The notes below the pieces were generated by a model. That model saw only the letters and a list, made by a program, of their open reading frames with translations, made no database searches and was not told where the DNA came from. 40,914 bases of DNA from Bacteroidales bacterium. GTDB lineage: Bacteria > Bacteroidota > Bacteroidia > Bacteroidales > UBA3824. Position 1 is the first letter of the stretch. Every line of letters begins with the position of its first letter. The stretch spans positions 1-40,914 of the forward strand of contig JAGCYI010000030.1 of the NCBI GenBank assembly GCA_017960885.1, read 5' to 3'. The position numbers were made by a program, and so were the translations under genes. Below are positions 1-8,811 of the stretch, one piece after another.

Positions 1-578
1 CTCGAAAGTCCTGTGCCAGCAGCGGGCGAATATGGTTGAATTCTATATCCTTTGTAGAGATAGCCCTTGTTGTACATCTGTTTCAAGAGCCACCAAAGCG
101 ATTCGATGTAACGGTTGTCGTAAGTGATGTATGGGTCGTCCATATTGATCCAATAGCCCATCTGCTGAGTGAGTCGTCCCCATTCGCCGATGTATTTCAT
201 CACGTCCTTGCGGCAAGCGTTGTTGTAATCGTCAACAGAAATTTTTTTGCCGATGTCTTCTTTTGTGATACCGAGTGATTTTTCTACGCTGAGTTCCACG
301 GGCAAACCGTGAGTATCCCATCCTGCCTTGCGGCTAACTTGGAAACCTTTTTGCGACTTGTATCTGCAAATGCAGTCCTTAATGGTACGAGCCATCACGT
401 GGTGAATGCCCGGCATACCGTTGGCCGACGGCGGTCCGTCAAAAAATATGAATTTAGGCGAGCCCTCGCGAGTTTCGAGGCTTTGGTCAAAAGTATGTTC
501 CTTCTGCCACCTTTCGAGTATCTCTTTGTTAATCTGCGAAAGGTCGAACTGCTTGTATTCGGCAAATTTCTTTCCCAT
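1..578 (-). CDS. ileS: Isoleucyl-tRNA synthetase, N-terminal part (cut by window edge)
   Basis: Charges tRNA-Ile with isoleucine in the cytoplasm. Only the first ~192 residues are present; the rest lies beyond base 1. The reading begins MGKKFAEYKQFDLSQINKEI and carries the class I nucleotide-binding region FFDGPPSANGMPGIHHVMAR, in which GIHH stands for the HIGH signature, followed by GWDTHGLPVE, which is typical of IleS. The ATG at 576-578 is chosen because it gives the expected family N-terminus and lies 28 bases after a clear promoter box. Transcribed divergently from the TIR-like/STAND operon. Family assignment is secure; the remainder cannot be judged. Confidence 0.95.
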   Translation of the reverse strand, partial: MGKKFAEYKQFDLSQINKEILERWQKEHTFDQSLETREGSPKFIFFDGPPSANGMPGIHHVMARTIKDCICRYKSQKGFQVSRKAGWDTHGLPVELSVEKSLGITKEDIGKKISVDDYNNACRKDVMKYIGEWGRLTQQMGYWINMDDPYITYDNRYIESLWWLLKQMYNKGYLYKGYRIQPYSPAAGTGLS

Positions 579-605
579 TATTCTGTATTTTAAATTAAAA
601 CGGTG

Positions 606-636
606 CAAAGGTAACACAAAGAAAACAAAGTGCAAA
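606..636 (-). promoter_or_regulatory. Bacteroidota-type promoter of ileS
   Basis: On the minus strand the box TACCTTTG (606-613) matches TAnnTTTG. A TTTG at 633-636 is separated from it by 19 bases, the usual -33/-7 spacing in Bacteroidota. It points into ileS and lies 28 bases before its ATG. Confidence 0.75.
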
Positions 637-743
637 AAAAACAAACAATAAAAGATATTCATTGAAAATTTTTAAATTACAATTTTATTTTACATTTTTG
701 TGGCATTTAATTTGGAGATTAATTGTGAATAAAAGAGCATCTA

Positions 744-1613
744 ATGGTATTGAGTTTGTATATACAGAGCATAAAGGTTTTTCTTGCCGACGTTACCGAC
801 GGAATGCAGACATTGCGCTCCGACGTAAGGAATATACTCTTACGTGCTGGTATTGAGGTGATTGAAACAGCAACCTCTACAGAAACCGACATAGAAAAAC
901 TGATGCTCACTGCCGACTGCTCAATGCACATACTTGGCTCTGACAACATTATAGACAACGATTCAGTTATTTACGACACTCCTTCTGCTCTGCAATACCG
1001 CACAGCAAGAAGCATCAACAACGCCACATACAAGATGTTCCTATGGAATCCATCTGGCGGAATTAGCGACAACAACCTTTATATCAACGATATCCGACGC
1101 GATATCAACGACAATACTATTTACTCAGACATAACCTCCCCGATTGTTTTCGTGGAGGAACTACGAACAATTATGAATGTGAAACCTGCTGTTAAAACTG
1201 ATGCGCAGAGTTTCGATATGCTCTTTATTTACAACTCTTTAGACCGTGATTCGGCAAAGGAGGTTTCAAACATGCTCGCCGACCTCCACTCTGTTACCGA
1301 CCTCGAAATCAGCGCTGGCACCGATACCGACTACACTGACTATATCAGCAACCAGTTGCCACTATGCCGTCTTGGTATCATCTATTACGATTATGCCTCC
1401 GACTGGGCTCCGTCGTTTGCCCAACAGGTATGGAAACAGACAGGCGGACAAAGTTCTGCCACTCAGCTATTTATTGCCGGAAACAGCGAACACGTTGACG
1501 AAACTCAGTTAAAACCGCTAAAGAAAATATTACCTTACACCATTAACGAAAAAAGCATTATACCATTGGAGATTAAGATATACTACGATAAAATTACAGG
1601 AAAAACAACTTAG
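744..1613 (+). CDS. TIR/DUF4062-like protein, first gene of a STAND-phosphatase operon
   Basis: 289 residues, no signal peptide or membrane segment. Two alpha/beta units are visible. Residues ~10-65 (KVFLADVTDG, then a helix with LRSDVRNILLRAGIEVIE) resemble the start of DUF4062/TIR-like domains, which open with a V-F-[ILV]-[SA] strand followed by a helix. Residues ~160-270 (MLFIYNSLDRDSAKEVSNML, later RLGIIYYDYASDW) look like a second unit of the same fold. Such domains in Bacteroidota often sit beside nSTAND NTPases as effector or adaptor modules. The stop is only 2 bases before the STAND gene, so the two are almost certainly co-translated. No catalytic TIR glutamate can be assigned by eye, so enzymatic activity is not claimed. 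The start is the ATG giving the complete first beta strand. The function is inferred from context only. Confidence 0.6.
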   Translation: MVLSLYIQSIKVFLADVTDGMQTLRSDVRNILLRAGIEVIETATSTETDIEKLMLTADCSMHILGSDNIIDNDSVIYDTPSALQYRTARSINNATYKMFLWNPSGGISDNNLYINDIRRDINDNTIYSDITSPIVFVEELRTIMNVKPAVKTDAQSFDMLFIYNSLDRDSAKEVSNMLADLHSVTDLEISAGTDTDYTDYISNQLPLCRLGIIYYDYASDWAPSFAQQVWKQTGGQSSATQLFIAGNSEHVDETQLKPLKKILPYTINEKSIIPLEIKIYYDKITGKTT

Positions 1614-1615
1614 CC

Positions 1616-4600
1616 ATGAACCCTGAAATATGTCCATATCCAGGTCTGAGACCATTTTCTGAAGAAGAATCAATATTCTTCAAAGGGCGAGATATGCACA
1701 TACGTCAGATTATCAAGTTGTTGGAAGAGAACAAGATGGCGTTTATCACTGGTGCGTCGGGCGATGGCAAGTCGTCGATGGTGTACGCCGGTGTGCTCCC
1801 AAATATCAGAGCTGGCTTCTGCAAAGCCAAATACAACGGCTGGCTTATCGCCGACTTCAAACCTCAGAAAAATCCGTTCCTATCTCTTTGTGAAACAACA
1901 GCTAAGCAACTTGGCATTTCAAAAGAAAAAGTTCAAAACCAACTCAAATACGGTTTTTCTTCGCTGGTGTCGCTATATAAAGAATCGCCTTATTACACAG
2001 ATAGCGAACAGGGTAAAAATCTGCTCTTTATTGCCGACCAGTTTGAGGAGATTTTTACTAACTTGGAAAATTTCTCCAACGGCAAACCTTCGCACGAATC
2101 GTACATCACAATCAACCTCCTACTCGAAACTATCAGGCTCTCAATTATAGAGAAACTACCCATCTATGTGATATTTACAATGCGTAGCGACTTTATAAGC
2201 CAGTGTACCGTATTCAAAAACCTGCCTGAGTATATCGCATACAGCCAGTTCTTTGTTCCGCAGCTCAAGCGCAACGAAATCCGGCAGGTGATAGAGGAAC
2301 CCGCGCGTCTTGCCGGAGGAAGCATATCTCCACGTCTTACCGAAATCATTATCAACAACCTCAACAGCGGTTTCGACCAGCTGCCTGTGTTGCAGCACGC
2401 ATTAAACATGTTGTGGAAAATGGCAGATAATGGAGCGGTAGAGATTGACTTGATTCACTTGGTACAAATAGCTGGTATCTCAAGCGATGCTTTAAGTATG
2501 GAAGACCGCGCCAAGTTCAACGCCTGGTTTGCCACTCTTCCCGAATACCAACAAAAATATTACGAAAATCCCAGTCTCGACAACATTCTCAACGCCCATG
2601 CCGGCATCCTTTACGAATCGGCTTACGATTACTTTATGGAGAATGTGCCTTGGGCTGAAAAAAATATCACCCCAGAGGAGAGCAAGGAGATTGTGGAGAC
2701 GGTGTTTAAATCACTCACCAAAACCGACAACAAACGTCAGGTACGCAACCGCTGCACTATCAACGAGATAACAGGCATTATCAACAAACCTCATATAACC
2801 AACGCCACAGTATGCGGCGTTATCAACATCTTCCGCACACCAGAGAACACACTGTTGCAGCCGTTCAGCGTTCCCGGAAGGCTCGACACCCAATATCTCT
2901 CTGGCGACACCGTGTTAGACGTTACCCACGAGGCTCTTATCCGAAACTGGAAACTGCTTGCCGAATGGGCTGCCGAGGAGGAGACTTTTCTTAAAGACTA
3001 TCACGACTTTGCGTCGCAGATGAACCGCTGGCTAAGTCACGACCGCGAAGACCAATATCTGCTCACGTCGGGTACATATTCGTATTTTCTCAACTGGTAC
3101 ATTGCCAACACACCAAACCCATACCGTTTTCTCAAATACGACAACACCAAAAACTCATACCGTCAGAAACTCAAACTTGCTCAAAACCAATACGAAAACT
3201 GTATCGACTTTATTGAACTCAGCGACCAGGCTATCAAAGCGCAGGAACGGTCGAAACGCCGCAAACTCATGACAGTTATCACAGTGCTTGCCGCTTTTAC
3301 TATTGGTCTTATCCTGCTTTCTGGTTGGGCAATGCGAGAACAGCGCAACGCTACCGAGGTGGCAGAATACGCACGTCAACAGGCTGATTCGGCACTTCTG
3401 CAAAAAGAACGCGCATTGCGGTCGCAAGAGATGGCAGAAAAAGCCAACCGCGACGCCGGCAAACAAAGAGCGAAGGCACTGGTGCAAGCCTCAATCGCCA
3501 AAAACGCCCGTGACGAGGCTCTTAGAGCGAAAAACCTTGCCGAACGCCGCCGCTACGAGGCAGACTCGCTCAAAACCATAGCCGAGCTCAACCTTCAAGA
3601 TGCCGAATGGCAAAGGGCAGTAGCCGACATGGCTAAGCACGACGCCGAAGAACAGGCCCGTATTGCCAGAGAAGCTAACGACTCTGCCACAAGACTTTAC
3701 AGCGTGGCTATGTCGAACGCTATGGCTATGAGGGCTAAAAGCGAATACGGCGACAAGAAGCTCAACCTGAGAATCGCATACACAGCATATCTGCTCAACA
3801 AGAGAAACAACGTTACGCAAAACAACGCCGAACTCTACGACGCTATGCTCTATTCTATGGAAATCAACAACTTGGTGAAACCTCTTAAAACCACCAACGA
3901 AACTGTTGTTGCGTTTACCATCGACCTCGCCGACCGCATAATACTCCTCACCGAGCACGGTAGAATTATCGGTTACAACGTTTTAGACCGAAAAGCAAAA
4001 GAGTTTGTCAATATCTCAGACTTTGTGAGCCACGACCAAATTCACAACGCGATATTCCTTTCGCCTGAACTCATCATCTACTCTACTGTCAACAAGGAGA
4101 CTTTTTGCATAAACATAAACCAGAGGTGGCAGAAAAAACTATCGCTACAAGGCGACTATGTAAAAAGCGCAATGCTCACTCCCGACGGCAGATTCTTTGT
4201 GGCAGCATACAACAATGGCCGCATAGGTGTTTTCGATTCCGACGACCCAGACGAAAAACCTGAGGCTAACCTTAACCTCAAAACCACCATTGCCGACATC
4301 TACTGCTACGGCAAATCCGACGTGTATCTCCTTACTAGAAACGCAACGCTCAAAAGATGGAATTTCAAAACCAACATATCCCAGGAGATTTTCTCTCAAG
4401 CCGAGGTCAACGCATACGCTATGACTTGCATCGAGTCGAAAAAACTGCTCGCTATCTGTTTTTCCAAAGGCGACATACAGTTTCTCGACTTAAAAACAGG
4501 AACCAAGGAATCTGACATGCTCGGCGCCCACAACCGAATTGAGAAAATCGTATACGACAACAAGTCGAAATACATTGCCATGTCGAGCCTTGGAAACAGA

Positions 4601-4855
4601 ATTTCGATAATCAACTCTAACCATATAAACTCCAAGCCGTTGGTGGTCGACGACTTTCTCCTGCACAATTTCCCAGTCAAGAATATTTGCTTCGACTCTT
4701 ACGGTACCATGTTTGTACTCACCGAGGAGAATGTCATTAGATATTTTGAGTCGGACATCACAGTTTATGCAGATTTCCTAAGCAGTTTAAAAGTTACAGA
4801 ACTCTCGCAACAGGAATACAGCTTAATATTAGGACAAAATTTTTCATCTAAATAA
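1616..4855 (+). CDS. Membrane nSTAND1 NTPase with C-terminal beta-propeller
   Basis: 1079 residues. It opens with the nSTAND1 signature CPYPGLRPFSEEESIFFKGR, then Walker A GASGDGKS (residues 46-53, Lys52) and Walker B LLFIADQFEEIF (Asp141, Glu144/145). After the NTPase and its helical arm comes one transmembrane helix at ~550-573, a long Ala/Glu/Arg-rich coiled coil at ~575-705, and a C-terminal region (~750-1060) of short beta repeats of the WD40/propeller type. STAND proteins are NTP-driven switches that oligomerise on ligand binding and activate a linked effector. Here the propeller is the likely sensor, and the effector may be supplied in trans by the TIR-like protein upstream or the PP2C phosphatase 11 bases downstream. 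All three lie in one operon. The domain call is firm; the role (stress signalling or phage defence) is undetermined. Confidence 0.85.
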   Translation: MNPEICPYPGLRPFSEEESIFFKGRDMHIRQIIKLLEENKMAFITGASGDGKSSMVYAGVLPNIRAGFCKAKYNGWLIADFKPQKNPFLSLCETTAKQLGISKEKVQNQLKYGFSSLVSLYKESPYYTDSEQGKNLLFIADQFEEIFTNLENFSNGKPSHESYITINLLLETIRLSIIEKLPIYVIFTMRSDFISQCTVFKNLPEYIAYSQFFVPQLKRNEIRQVIEEPARLAGGSISPRLTEIIINNLNSGFDQLPVLQHALNMLWKMADNGAVEIDLIHLVQIAGISSDALSMEDRAKFNAWFATLPEYQQKYYENPSLDNILNAHAGILYESAYDYFMENVPWAEKNITPEESKEIVETVFKSLTKTDNKRQVRNRCTINEITGIINKPHITNATVCGVINIFRTPENTLLQPFSVPGRLDTQYLSGDTVLDVTHEALIRNWKLLAEWAAEEETFLKDYHDFASQMNRWLSHDREDQYLLTSGTYSYFLNWYIANTPNPYRFLKYDNTKNSYRQKLKLAQNQYENCIDFIELSDQAIKAQERSKRRKLMTVITVLAAFTIGLILLSGWAMREQRNATEVAEYARQQADSALLQKERALRSQEMAEKANRDAGKQRAKALVQASIAKNARDEALRAKNLAERRRYEADSLKTIAELNLQDAEWQRAVADMAKHDAEEQARIAREANDSATRLYSVAMSNAMAMRAKSEYGDKKLNLRIAYTAYLLNKRNNVTQNNAELYDAMLYSMEINNLVKPLKTTNETVVAFTIDLADRIILLTEHGRIIGYNVLDRKAKEFVNISDFVSHDQIHNAIFLSPELIIYSTVNKETFCININQRWQKKLSLQGDYVKSAMLTPDGRFFVAAYNNGRIGVFDSDDPDEKPEANLNLKTTIADIYCYGKSDVYLLTRNATLKRWNFKTNISQEIFSQAEVNAYAMTCIESKKLLAICFSKGDIQFLDLKTGTKESDMLGAHNRIEKIVYDNKSKYIAMSSLGNRISIINSNHINSKPLVVDDFLLHNFPVKNICFDSYGTMFVLTEENVIRYFESDITVYADFLSSLKVTELSQQEYSLILGQNFSSK

Positions 4856-4866
4856 TTGAGATACAA

Positions 4867-6030
4867 TTGAACTCTGGCGTTGTAAATATTGTTTTGATAG
4901 TGATAGTGGTGGTACTTATTGCTGTGTTGGTGGTGGTACTGCTCGCTATGCGCCGGCGTGTGCTCAATGCCTCGCGCAGACTCGAACACCGCTACCGCCA
5001 AGAAATCAATTTCTACGACAACGAACTCACAAGGCTCAACTACCTTTACAACGAACTCGCACAGCAAAAAGAGGCAGAACCAACAGTTGCCAAACAATCA
5101 GCCAACTATAGTTCCGACAACGATTTAGCTATTGAGCGAAAAAAGATCGAAGTCCAGAAAGAAAAACTCGAACAGCGCAACAAGAAACTCTGGGATATGA
5201 GCCTCGCCATTGAAAAAGACAAAGAGCGCATACAAATGCTCAAAAACCAGATAGAGGCGAAACACTTGGAAGTAACCGACAGTATACGCTACGCCAGAGG
5301 CATACAAAACGCGCTTCTGCCCCGTGAAGACATACTTAAATCTATGCTATCCGACTATTTCCTACTGTGGAAACCTCGCGACATTGTTTCCGGTGACTTT
5401 TATTGGATGAAAAAACAGGGCGACTTGCTGATTATCGCCATCTGCGACTGCACAGGTCACGGCGTTCCTGGAGCATTTATGAGCATGCTTGGAATGGCAT
5501 TCCTCAACGACATCACCGCCGAATGCGACTCTTCTATAAAACCTTCCGAAATTCTTGAACAGCTCCGCCAAAAGGTGATAATATCGTTGAAACAATCTGC
5601 CGAAGGCACACTCGAACCCAAAGACGGCATGGATATGGCTCTCTGCATACTCAACACAAAAAAAATGACATTGCAATTCGCAGGAGCCAACAACCCTATG
5701 TACCTCGTAAGCAACGGCGTACTCACCGAATACAAGGGCGTAAAAAATCCAATCGGCTATTATCCTTTGGTAAAACCATTTGAAACCATAGATATTCCAG
5801 TAAAAAAAGGCGACTACATATACATGTTCTCCGACGGTTTTCCCGACCAGTTTAACGCAAAAACCAACAAGAAGGTCACCTACGGACGATTAAAGAAACT
5901 TTTAGAAGAACTCAACGCAGAAACTCCAGACCCTGAAATTCAAAAACAACGGCTCGACGACTTTTTTGAAAACTGGCGTAACGGTTTTGTGCAAATGGAC
6001 GATGTGCTAATTGGTGGATTCAGAATATAA
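4867..6030 (+). CDS. Membrane-anchored SpoIIE/PP2C serine phosphatase
   Basis: 387 residues reading from a TTG at 4867, 11 bases after the STAND stop; no ATG lies upstream in frame, and starting at the next Met would remove most of the membrane helix. Residues ~5-28 are a transmembrane helix (VNIVLIVIVVVLIAVLVVVL), residues ~35-135 a coiled coil, and ~140-387 a SpoIIE-type PP2C phosphatase. Metal-binding and catalytic motifs are intact: SGDFYW (~174), DCTGHGVPGAFMSMLG (~193), DGMDMALC, FSDGF and MDDVLIGG at the end. Such enzymes dephosphorylate Ser/Thr on partner-switching proteins (anti-anti-sigma or SiaC-type). The coupling to an upstream STAND NTPase suggests phosphatase activity gated by that switch, which is inference. 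The start codon is the least certain part. Confidence 0.85.
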   Translation: MNSGVVNIVLIVIVVVLIAVLVVVLLAMRRRVLNASRRLEHRYRQEINFYDNELTRLNYLYNELAQQKEAEPTVAKQSANYSSDNDLAIERKKIEVQKEKLEQRNKKLWDMSLAIEKDKERIQMLKNQIEAKHLEVTDSIRYARGIQNALLPREDILKSMLSDYFLLWKPRDIVSGDFYWMKKQGDLLIIAICDCTGHGVPGAFMSMLGMAFLNDITAECDSSIKPSEILEQLRQKVIISLKQSAEGTLEPKDGMDMALCILNTKKMTLQFAGANNPMYLVSNGVLTEYKGVKNPIGYYPLVKPFETIDIPVKKGDYIYMFSDGFPDQFNAKTNKKVTYGRLKKLLEELNAETPDPEIQKQRLDDFFENWRNGFVQMDDVLIGGFRI

Positions 6031-6037
6031 AGTTTTT

Positions 6038-6067
6038 TTTGCAATTAAAAGATTATTATTACTTTTG
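6038..6067 (+). promoter_or_regulatory. Promoter of efp
   Basis: TACTTTTG at 6060-6067 matches TAnnTTTG and has TTTG at 6038-6041, 18 bases upstream. It lies 33 bases before the efp ATG, so efp is transcribed independently of the phosphatase operon. Confidence 0.7.
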
Positions 6068-6099
6068 CGCATTAAAAACTTAATAAAACACCTACAACA

Positions 6100-6663
6100 A
6101 TGGCAACAACAGCAGATTTAAAAAACGGCCTGTGTATCAACTTCAACCACGACATCTACACTGTGGTTAGTTTCCAGCACGTAAAACCGGGCAAAGGTCC
6201 CGCATTCGTCCGCACCCGCCTCAAAAGCCTTACCAACGGCAGGGTACTTGAAAACACTTTCTCGGCAGGACACGAAATTGACATCACCCGCATTATCCGC
6301 CGTCCTTACCAGTTCCTCTACAAAGAGGGCGAAGACTACGTGTTTATGCAGCAAGAAACTTTCGAGCAAATCACTGTTCCCAAAGAGCACATCGAAAACC
6401 CCGACATGTATCTTGATGGTCAAGAAGTTGAAATCGTTATCCAAGAAGAAACCGACCAGATTCTTACAGTAGAGCTTCCTCCTTTTGTTATCATGGAAGT
6501 TACCTACACCGAACCTGGAATCAAAGGCGACACCGCTACCAACACTCTCAAACCCGCTACAGTTGAGTCAGGAGCCGAAATCCGCGTTCCTCTCTTCGTT
6601 AACCAGGGCGACAGAATCAAAATCGACACACGCGACCGTTCTTACGTTGAACGAGCAAAATAA
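6100..6663 (+). CDS. efp: Translation elongation factor P
   Basis: 187 residues, the normal EF-P length. It relieves ribosome stalling at polyproline stretches by binding between the P and E sites. The N-terminal KOW-like domain carries the modification loop KPGKGPAF with Lys32 at the tip, aligning with the modified Lys34 of E. coli EF-P. The OB domains follow, with the C-terminal RIKIDTRDRSYVERAK motif ending the protein as in most homologues. It has its own promoter upstream and a strong terminator right after the stop. No EpmA/EpmB/EpmC modification gene is visible in the window, so whether Lys32 is modified cannot be told from here. Confidence 0.97.
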   Translation: MATTADLKNGLCINFNHDIYTVVSFQHVKPGKGPAFVRTRLKSLTNGRVLENTFSAGHEIDITRIIRRPYQFLYKEGEDYVFMQQETFEQITVPKEHIENPDMYLDGQEVEIVIQEETDQILTVELPPFVIMEVTYTEPGIKGDTATNTLKPATVESGAEIRVPLFVNQGDRIKIDTRDRSYVERAK

Positions 6664-6675
6664 TTTCACCTTATT

Positions 6676-6720
6676 AAATATTTGTGCAGAAACTATATAC
6701 GCTGCACAAATATTTTTTTT
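6676..6720 (+). terminator. Intrinsic terminator of efp
   Basis: A perfect 14-base inverted repeat, AAATATTTGTGCAG (6676-6689) with CTGCACAAATATTT (6702-6715), has a 12-base loop and runs directly into a T tract. It begins 13 bases after the efp stop. The end of its T tract forms part of the next gene's promoter. Confidence 0.85.
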
Positions 6721-6727
6721 ATTTTTG
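6720..6727 (+). promoter_or_regulatory. Promoter of the GAF-PP2C gene
   Basis: TATTTTTG at 6720-6727 matches TAnnTTTG, 26 bases before the ATG at 6754. The box is built from the T tract of the efp terminator. It supports the start at 6754 over the in-frame TTG at 6682, which would place the start codon inside the terminator stem. Confidence 0.65.
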
Positions 6728-6753
6728 CAAAAAAACAAATTCGTATTGGCTTT

Positions 6754-7965
6754 ATGGTCGAAGGGAAAAAAGCAAACTCTAGCCGGTTTAAACTAAACAC
6801 GTTGCTTAACATCATCAAAGTTATCAGCAACAACTCCTCAATTGGAGAATTGCTGAAAACTTACAGCAGTGTGCTTTTAGACGAGTTTAATATCAACAGC
6901 GTGCTGATTTTCAACTACGACAACCGACATTGGAACATTATCCTTCGACACGGTATCGACGATGCGGTTGGAGAAAACATCAATCCTGAACGCGACTTCG
7001 GCGACATTACTGAATACGACTCCATTTCCTCGCTCGACCTTACAAAAAAACTCCCCGGACTCGACTACATAATCCCAATCACCCAGAATACAAAACCGCT
7101 CGCATATATCCTCATCGGCGACGCTAACGAAGGCAAAGGCACTTCGCCCATTATCAAAAACCTCAACTCAATTCAAATTCTCTCAAACCACATTATCATG
7201 GCGATCGAAAACAAACGCCAGGAGGGAATGCGCAAAGAGTTGGAAATGGCGTCTAAAATGCAGAGCCTCCTCATCCCTAAGGCTGACATTTTCGACGGAA
7301 ACCCAAACATCGCCGTTTACCCTTTCTACCTGCCGCACTACGAGGTAGGTGGCGACTACTACGATTTCGACTACCTTTCGCAAGACGAAATGTTTTTCTG
7401 CATCGCCGACGTGGCGGGGAAAGGTATGGCTGCGGCTTTGCTCATGTCTAATTTCCAGGCAAGTCTCAAAGCTCTTTTCGTTTCCGAAACCGAGCTGCCA
7501 ACTCTGATACAGCGTCTTAACAAAATTATTGTTAAAAACTCAAACGGCGAACGGTTCATCACTCTTTTCATCGGCCGTTACAACTTTAAGACCCACGTTC
7601 TAAAATACGTAAACGCAGGTCACAATCCGCCAATCTTATTCAACAAAGATACTTTCAGCCTTGAATACCTCACCGCAGGATGTCCCGGCATCGGTATGAT
7701 GGACGATATTCCAGTTATTACACAAGGCGTGCTAACTCTCAAAGGCAACAGCAAAATTCTTTGCTTCACCGACGGCGTGGTAGAAATGGAACGCGAAGGC
7801 ATTCCAGACTATGGTCAAACAGTTGTGGAAAATCTCGTCGCCGACAACCTCCCTGTTCGCGAAACTATCAGCAACCTGCTTACCGAACTCAATATCCAAC
7901 GGTCTAACACTGCCTTGTTAGACGATGTAACACTGCTCGGAATCGACTTTATCATCAACAAATAA
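6754..7965 (+). CDS. GAF-domain SpoIIE/PP2C serine phosphatase
   Basis: 403 residues from the ATG at 6754; a longer reading from TTG 6682 is rejected because it overlaps the efp terminator and the promoter. Residues ~10-150 look like a GAF sensory domain (ISNNSSIGELLKTYSSVLL, then FNINSVLIFNY). A short coiled linker (ELEMASKMQSLLIP) follows, then a SpoIIE/PP2C domain with intact metal sites: GGDYYDFD (~198), ADVAGKGMAAALLM (~217), FTDGVVEMERE and LLDDVTLLGI. This is the RsbU-like layout: a small-molecule or protein sensor controls dephosphorylation of a partner-switching protein. No membrane segment is seen. It is monocistronic, converging on the two-component pair at 8011-9869 with a 45-base gap. 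The substrate is unknown; the SiaC-like protein at 23287-23676 is one candidate in the window. Confidence 0.88.
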   Translation: MVEGKKANSSRFKLNTLLNIIKVISNNSSIGELLKTYSSVLLDEFNINSVLIFNYDNRHWNIILRHGIDDAVGENINPERDFGDITEYDSISSLDLTKKLPGLDYIIPITQNTKPLAYILIGDANEGKGTSPIIKNLNSIQILSNHIIMAIENKRQEGMRKELEMASKMQSLLIPKADIFDGNPNIAVYPFYLPHYEVGGDYYDFDYLSQDEMFFCIADVAGKGMAAALLMSNFQASLKALFVSETELPTLIQRLNKIIVKNSNGERFITLFIGRYNFKTHVLKYVNAGHNPPILFNKDTFSLEYLTAGCPGIGMMDDIPVITQGVLTLKGNSKILCFTDGVVEMEREGIPDYGQTVVENLVADNLPVRETISNLLTELNIQRSNTALLDDVTLLGIDFIINK

Positions 7966-8010
7966 TTCTATTCGGTTGGATTTTAGAAACACCGACACCT
8001 CATCAAATCA

Positions 8011-8811
8011 CTAAGAGATATCTTCGTAAATAGCTTTTTCTACTCCTTGGTTTAGAGTTATAGCCGTAAATGGTTTGCGGAGCACTTCGTTTACCATAAG
8101 AGAGTCAGCGCGTTTCATTACGTCAGGGTCTGTTTTGATGCTCAGCAATATACACTTTACATTGGCGAACTTACTGTTTTGCCTTACCTTCTCTATAAAG
8201 GTAAATCCATCGGTTGATGAGAGTGTGTAATCAGTTATAATCAAATCAGGTGCGGCAGATGCGAGATTCTGCAAAGCTGCGTCGGCGTCGGAATATGAAA
8301 ATACTTCGTAACCTCTGTTGTTAAGTGTATACTCAGTAATAAAGCGGGTGCCGTCGGATGGTTCCACTATCATAATGCGTTTTTTTACAGGAGGCTGCTT
8401 CACCACTTCGGAAGCTATCTCTTTAGAGTAAAAAATCTCAGCATTAGGAAACTTTATGATGGTCTCAATCAACGAAAGATTGTCGCCAAGTTTGAGAAGA
8501 TAACCACGCGCACCGGCATCGATAAGTTTTTCGATGTAGGCAGGTTCGTCGTAAAGCGAAAGACCTATTATTGTTAGGTCGGGACACACTTTCAACGCCC
8601 TTTTGGTAGCCTCAATGCCGTTGATACCAGGCATTTCAATATCCATAAACACAATGTCGGCGTCAACTGTATCAACGTTTTCTAAAAACTCTATGCCCGA
8701 CGAAAACTCTGCAGTAACACGGCACCCACCGATTTTGCGCAGAAGCAGTTTAGTGGTGCTGCGGTACGACGGTTTGTCGTCTACTAATACAATCTTGCGT
8801 TCGGTCTCCAT
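8011..8811 (-). CDS. Tandem-receiver response regulator without DNA-binding domain
   Basis: 266 residues with two CheY-like receivers and nothing else. Receiver 1 (~5-125) has the acid pair Asp11-Asp12, phospho-acceptor Asp57 (VFMDIEMPG), Ser85 and Lys107. Receiver 2 (~143-262) has acceptor Asp194 (IITDYTL), Ser223 and Lys245 (LRKPF), but its acid pair is reduced to Glu150-Pro151, which may weaken Mg binding. It overlaps the stop of the upstream kinase gene by one base (TAATG), so the two are translationally coupled and presumably form a phosphorelay. With no output domain, it probably acts by protein contact or as a phosphate sink. It is not PorX-like, since PorX carries an alkaline-phosphatase-type effector domain. 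Confidence 0.85.
   Translation of the reverse strand: METERKIVLVDDKPSYRSTTKLLLRKIGGCRVTAEFSSGIEFLENVDTVDADIVFMDIEMPGINGIEATKRALKVCPDLTIIGLSLYDEPAYIEKLIDAGARGYLLKLGDNLSLIETIIKFPNAEIFYSKEIASEVVKQPPVKKRIMIVEPSDGTRFITEYTLNNRGYEVFSYSDADAALQNLASAAPDLIITDYTLSSTDGFTFIEKVRQNSKFANVKCILLSIKTDPDVMKRADSLMVNEVLRKPFTAITLNQGVEKAIYEDIS

Noticed and set aside
6682..6753. N-terminal extension of the GAF-PP2C protein from TTG 6682
   Set aside because: It would start inside the efp terminator and span the promoter box; the ATG at 6754 fits the promoter and the family start.
8011..8811. PorX-type regulator of the type IX secretion system
   Set aside because: PorX has a receiver followed by an alkaline-phosphatase-superfamily domain; this protein has two receivers and nothing else.
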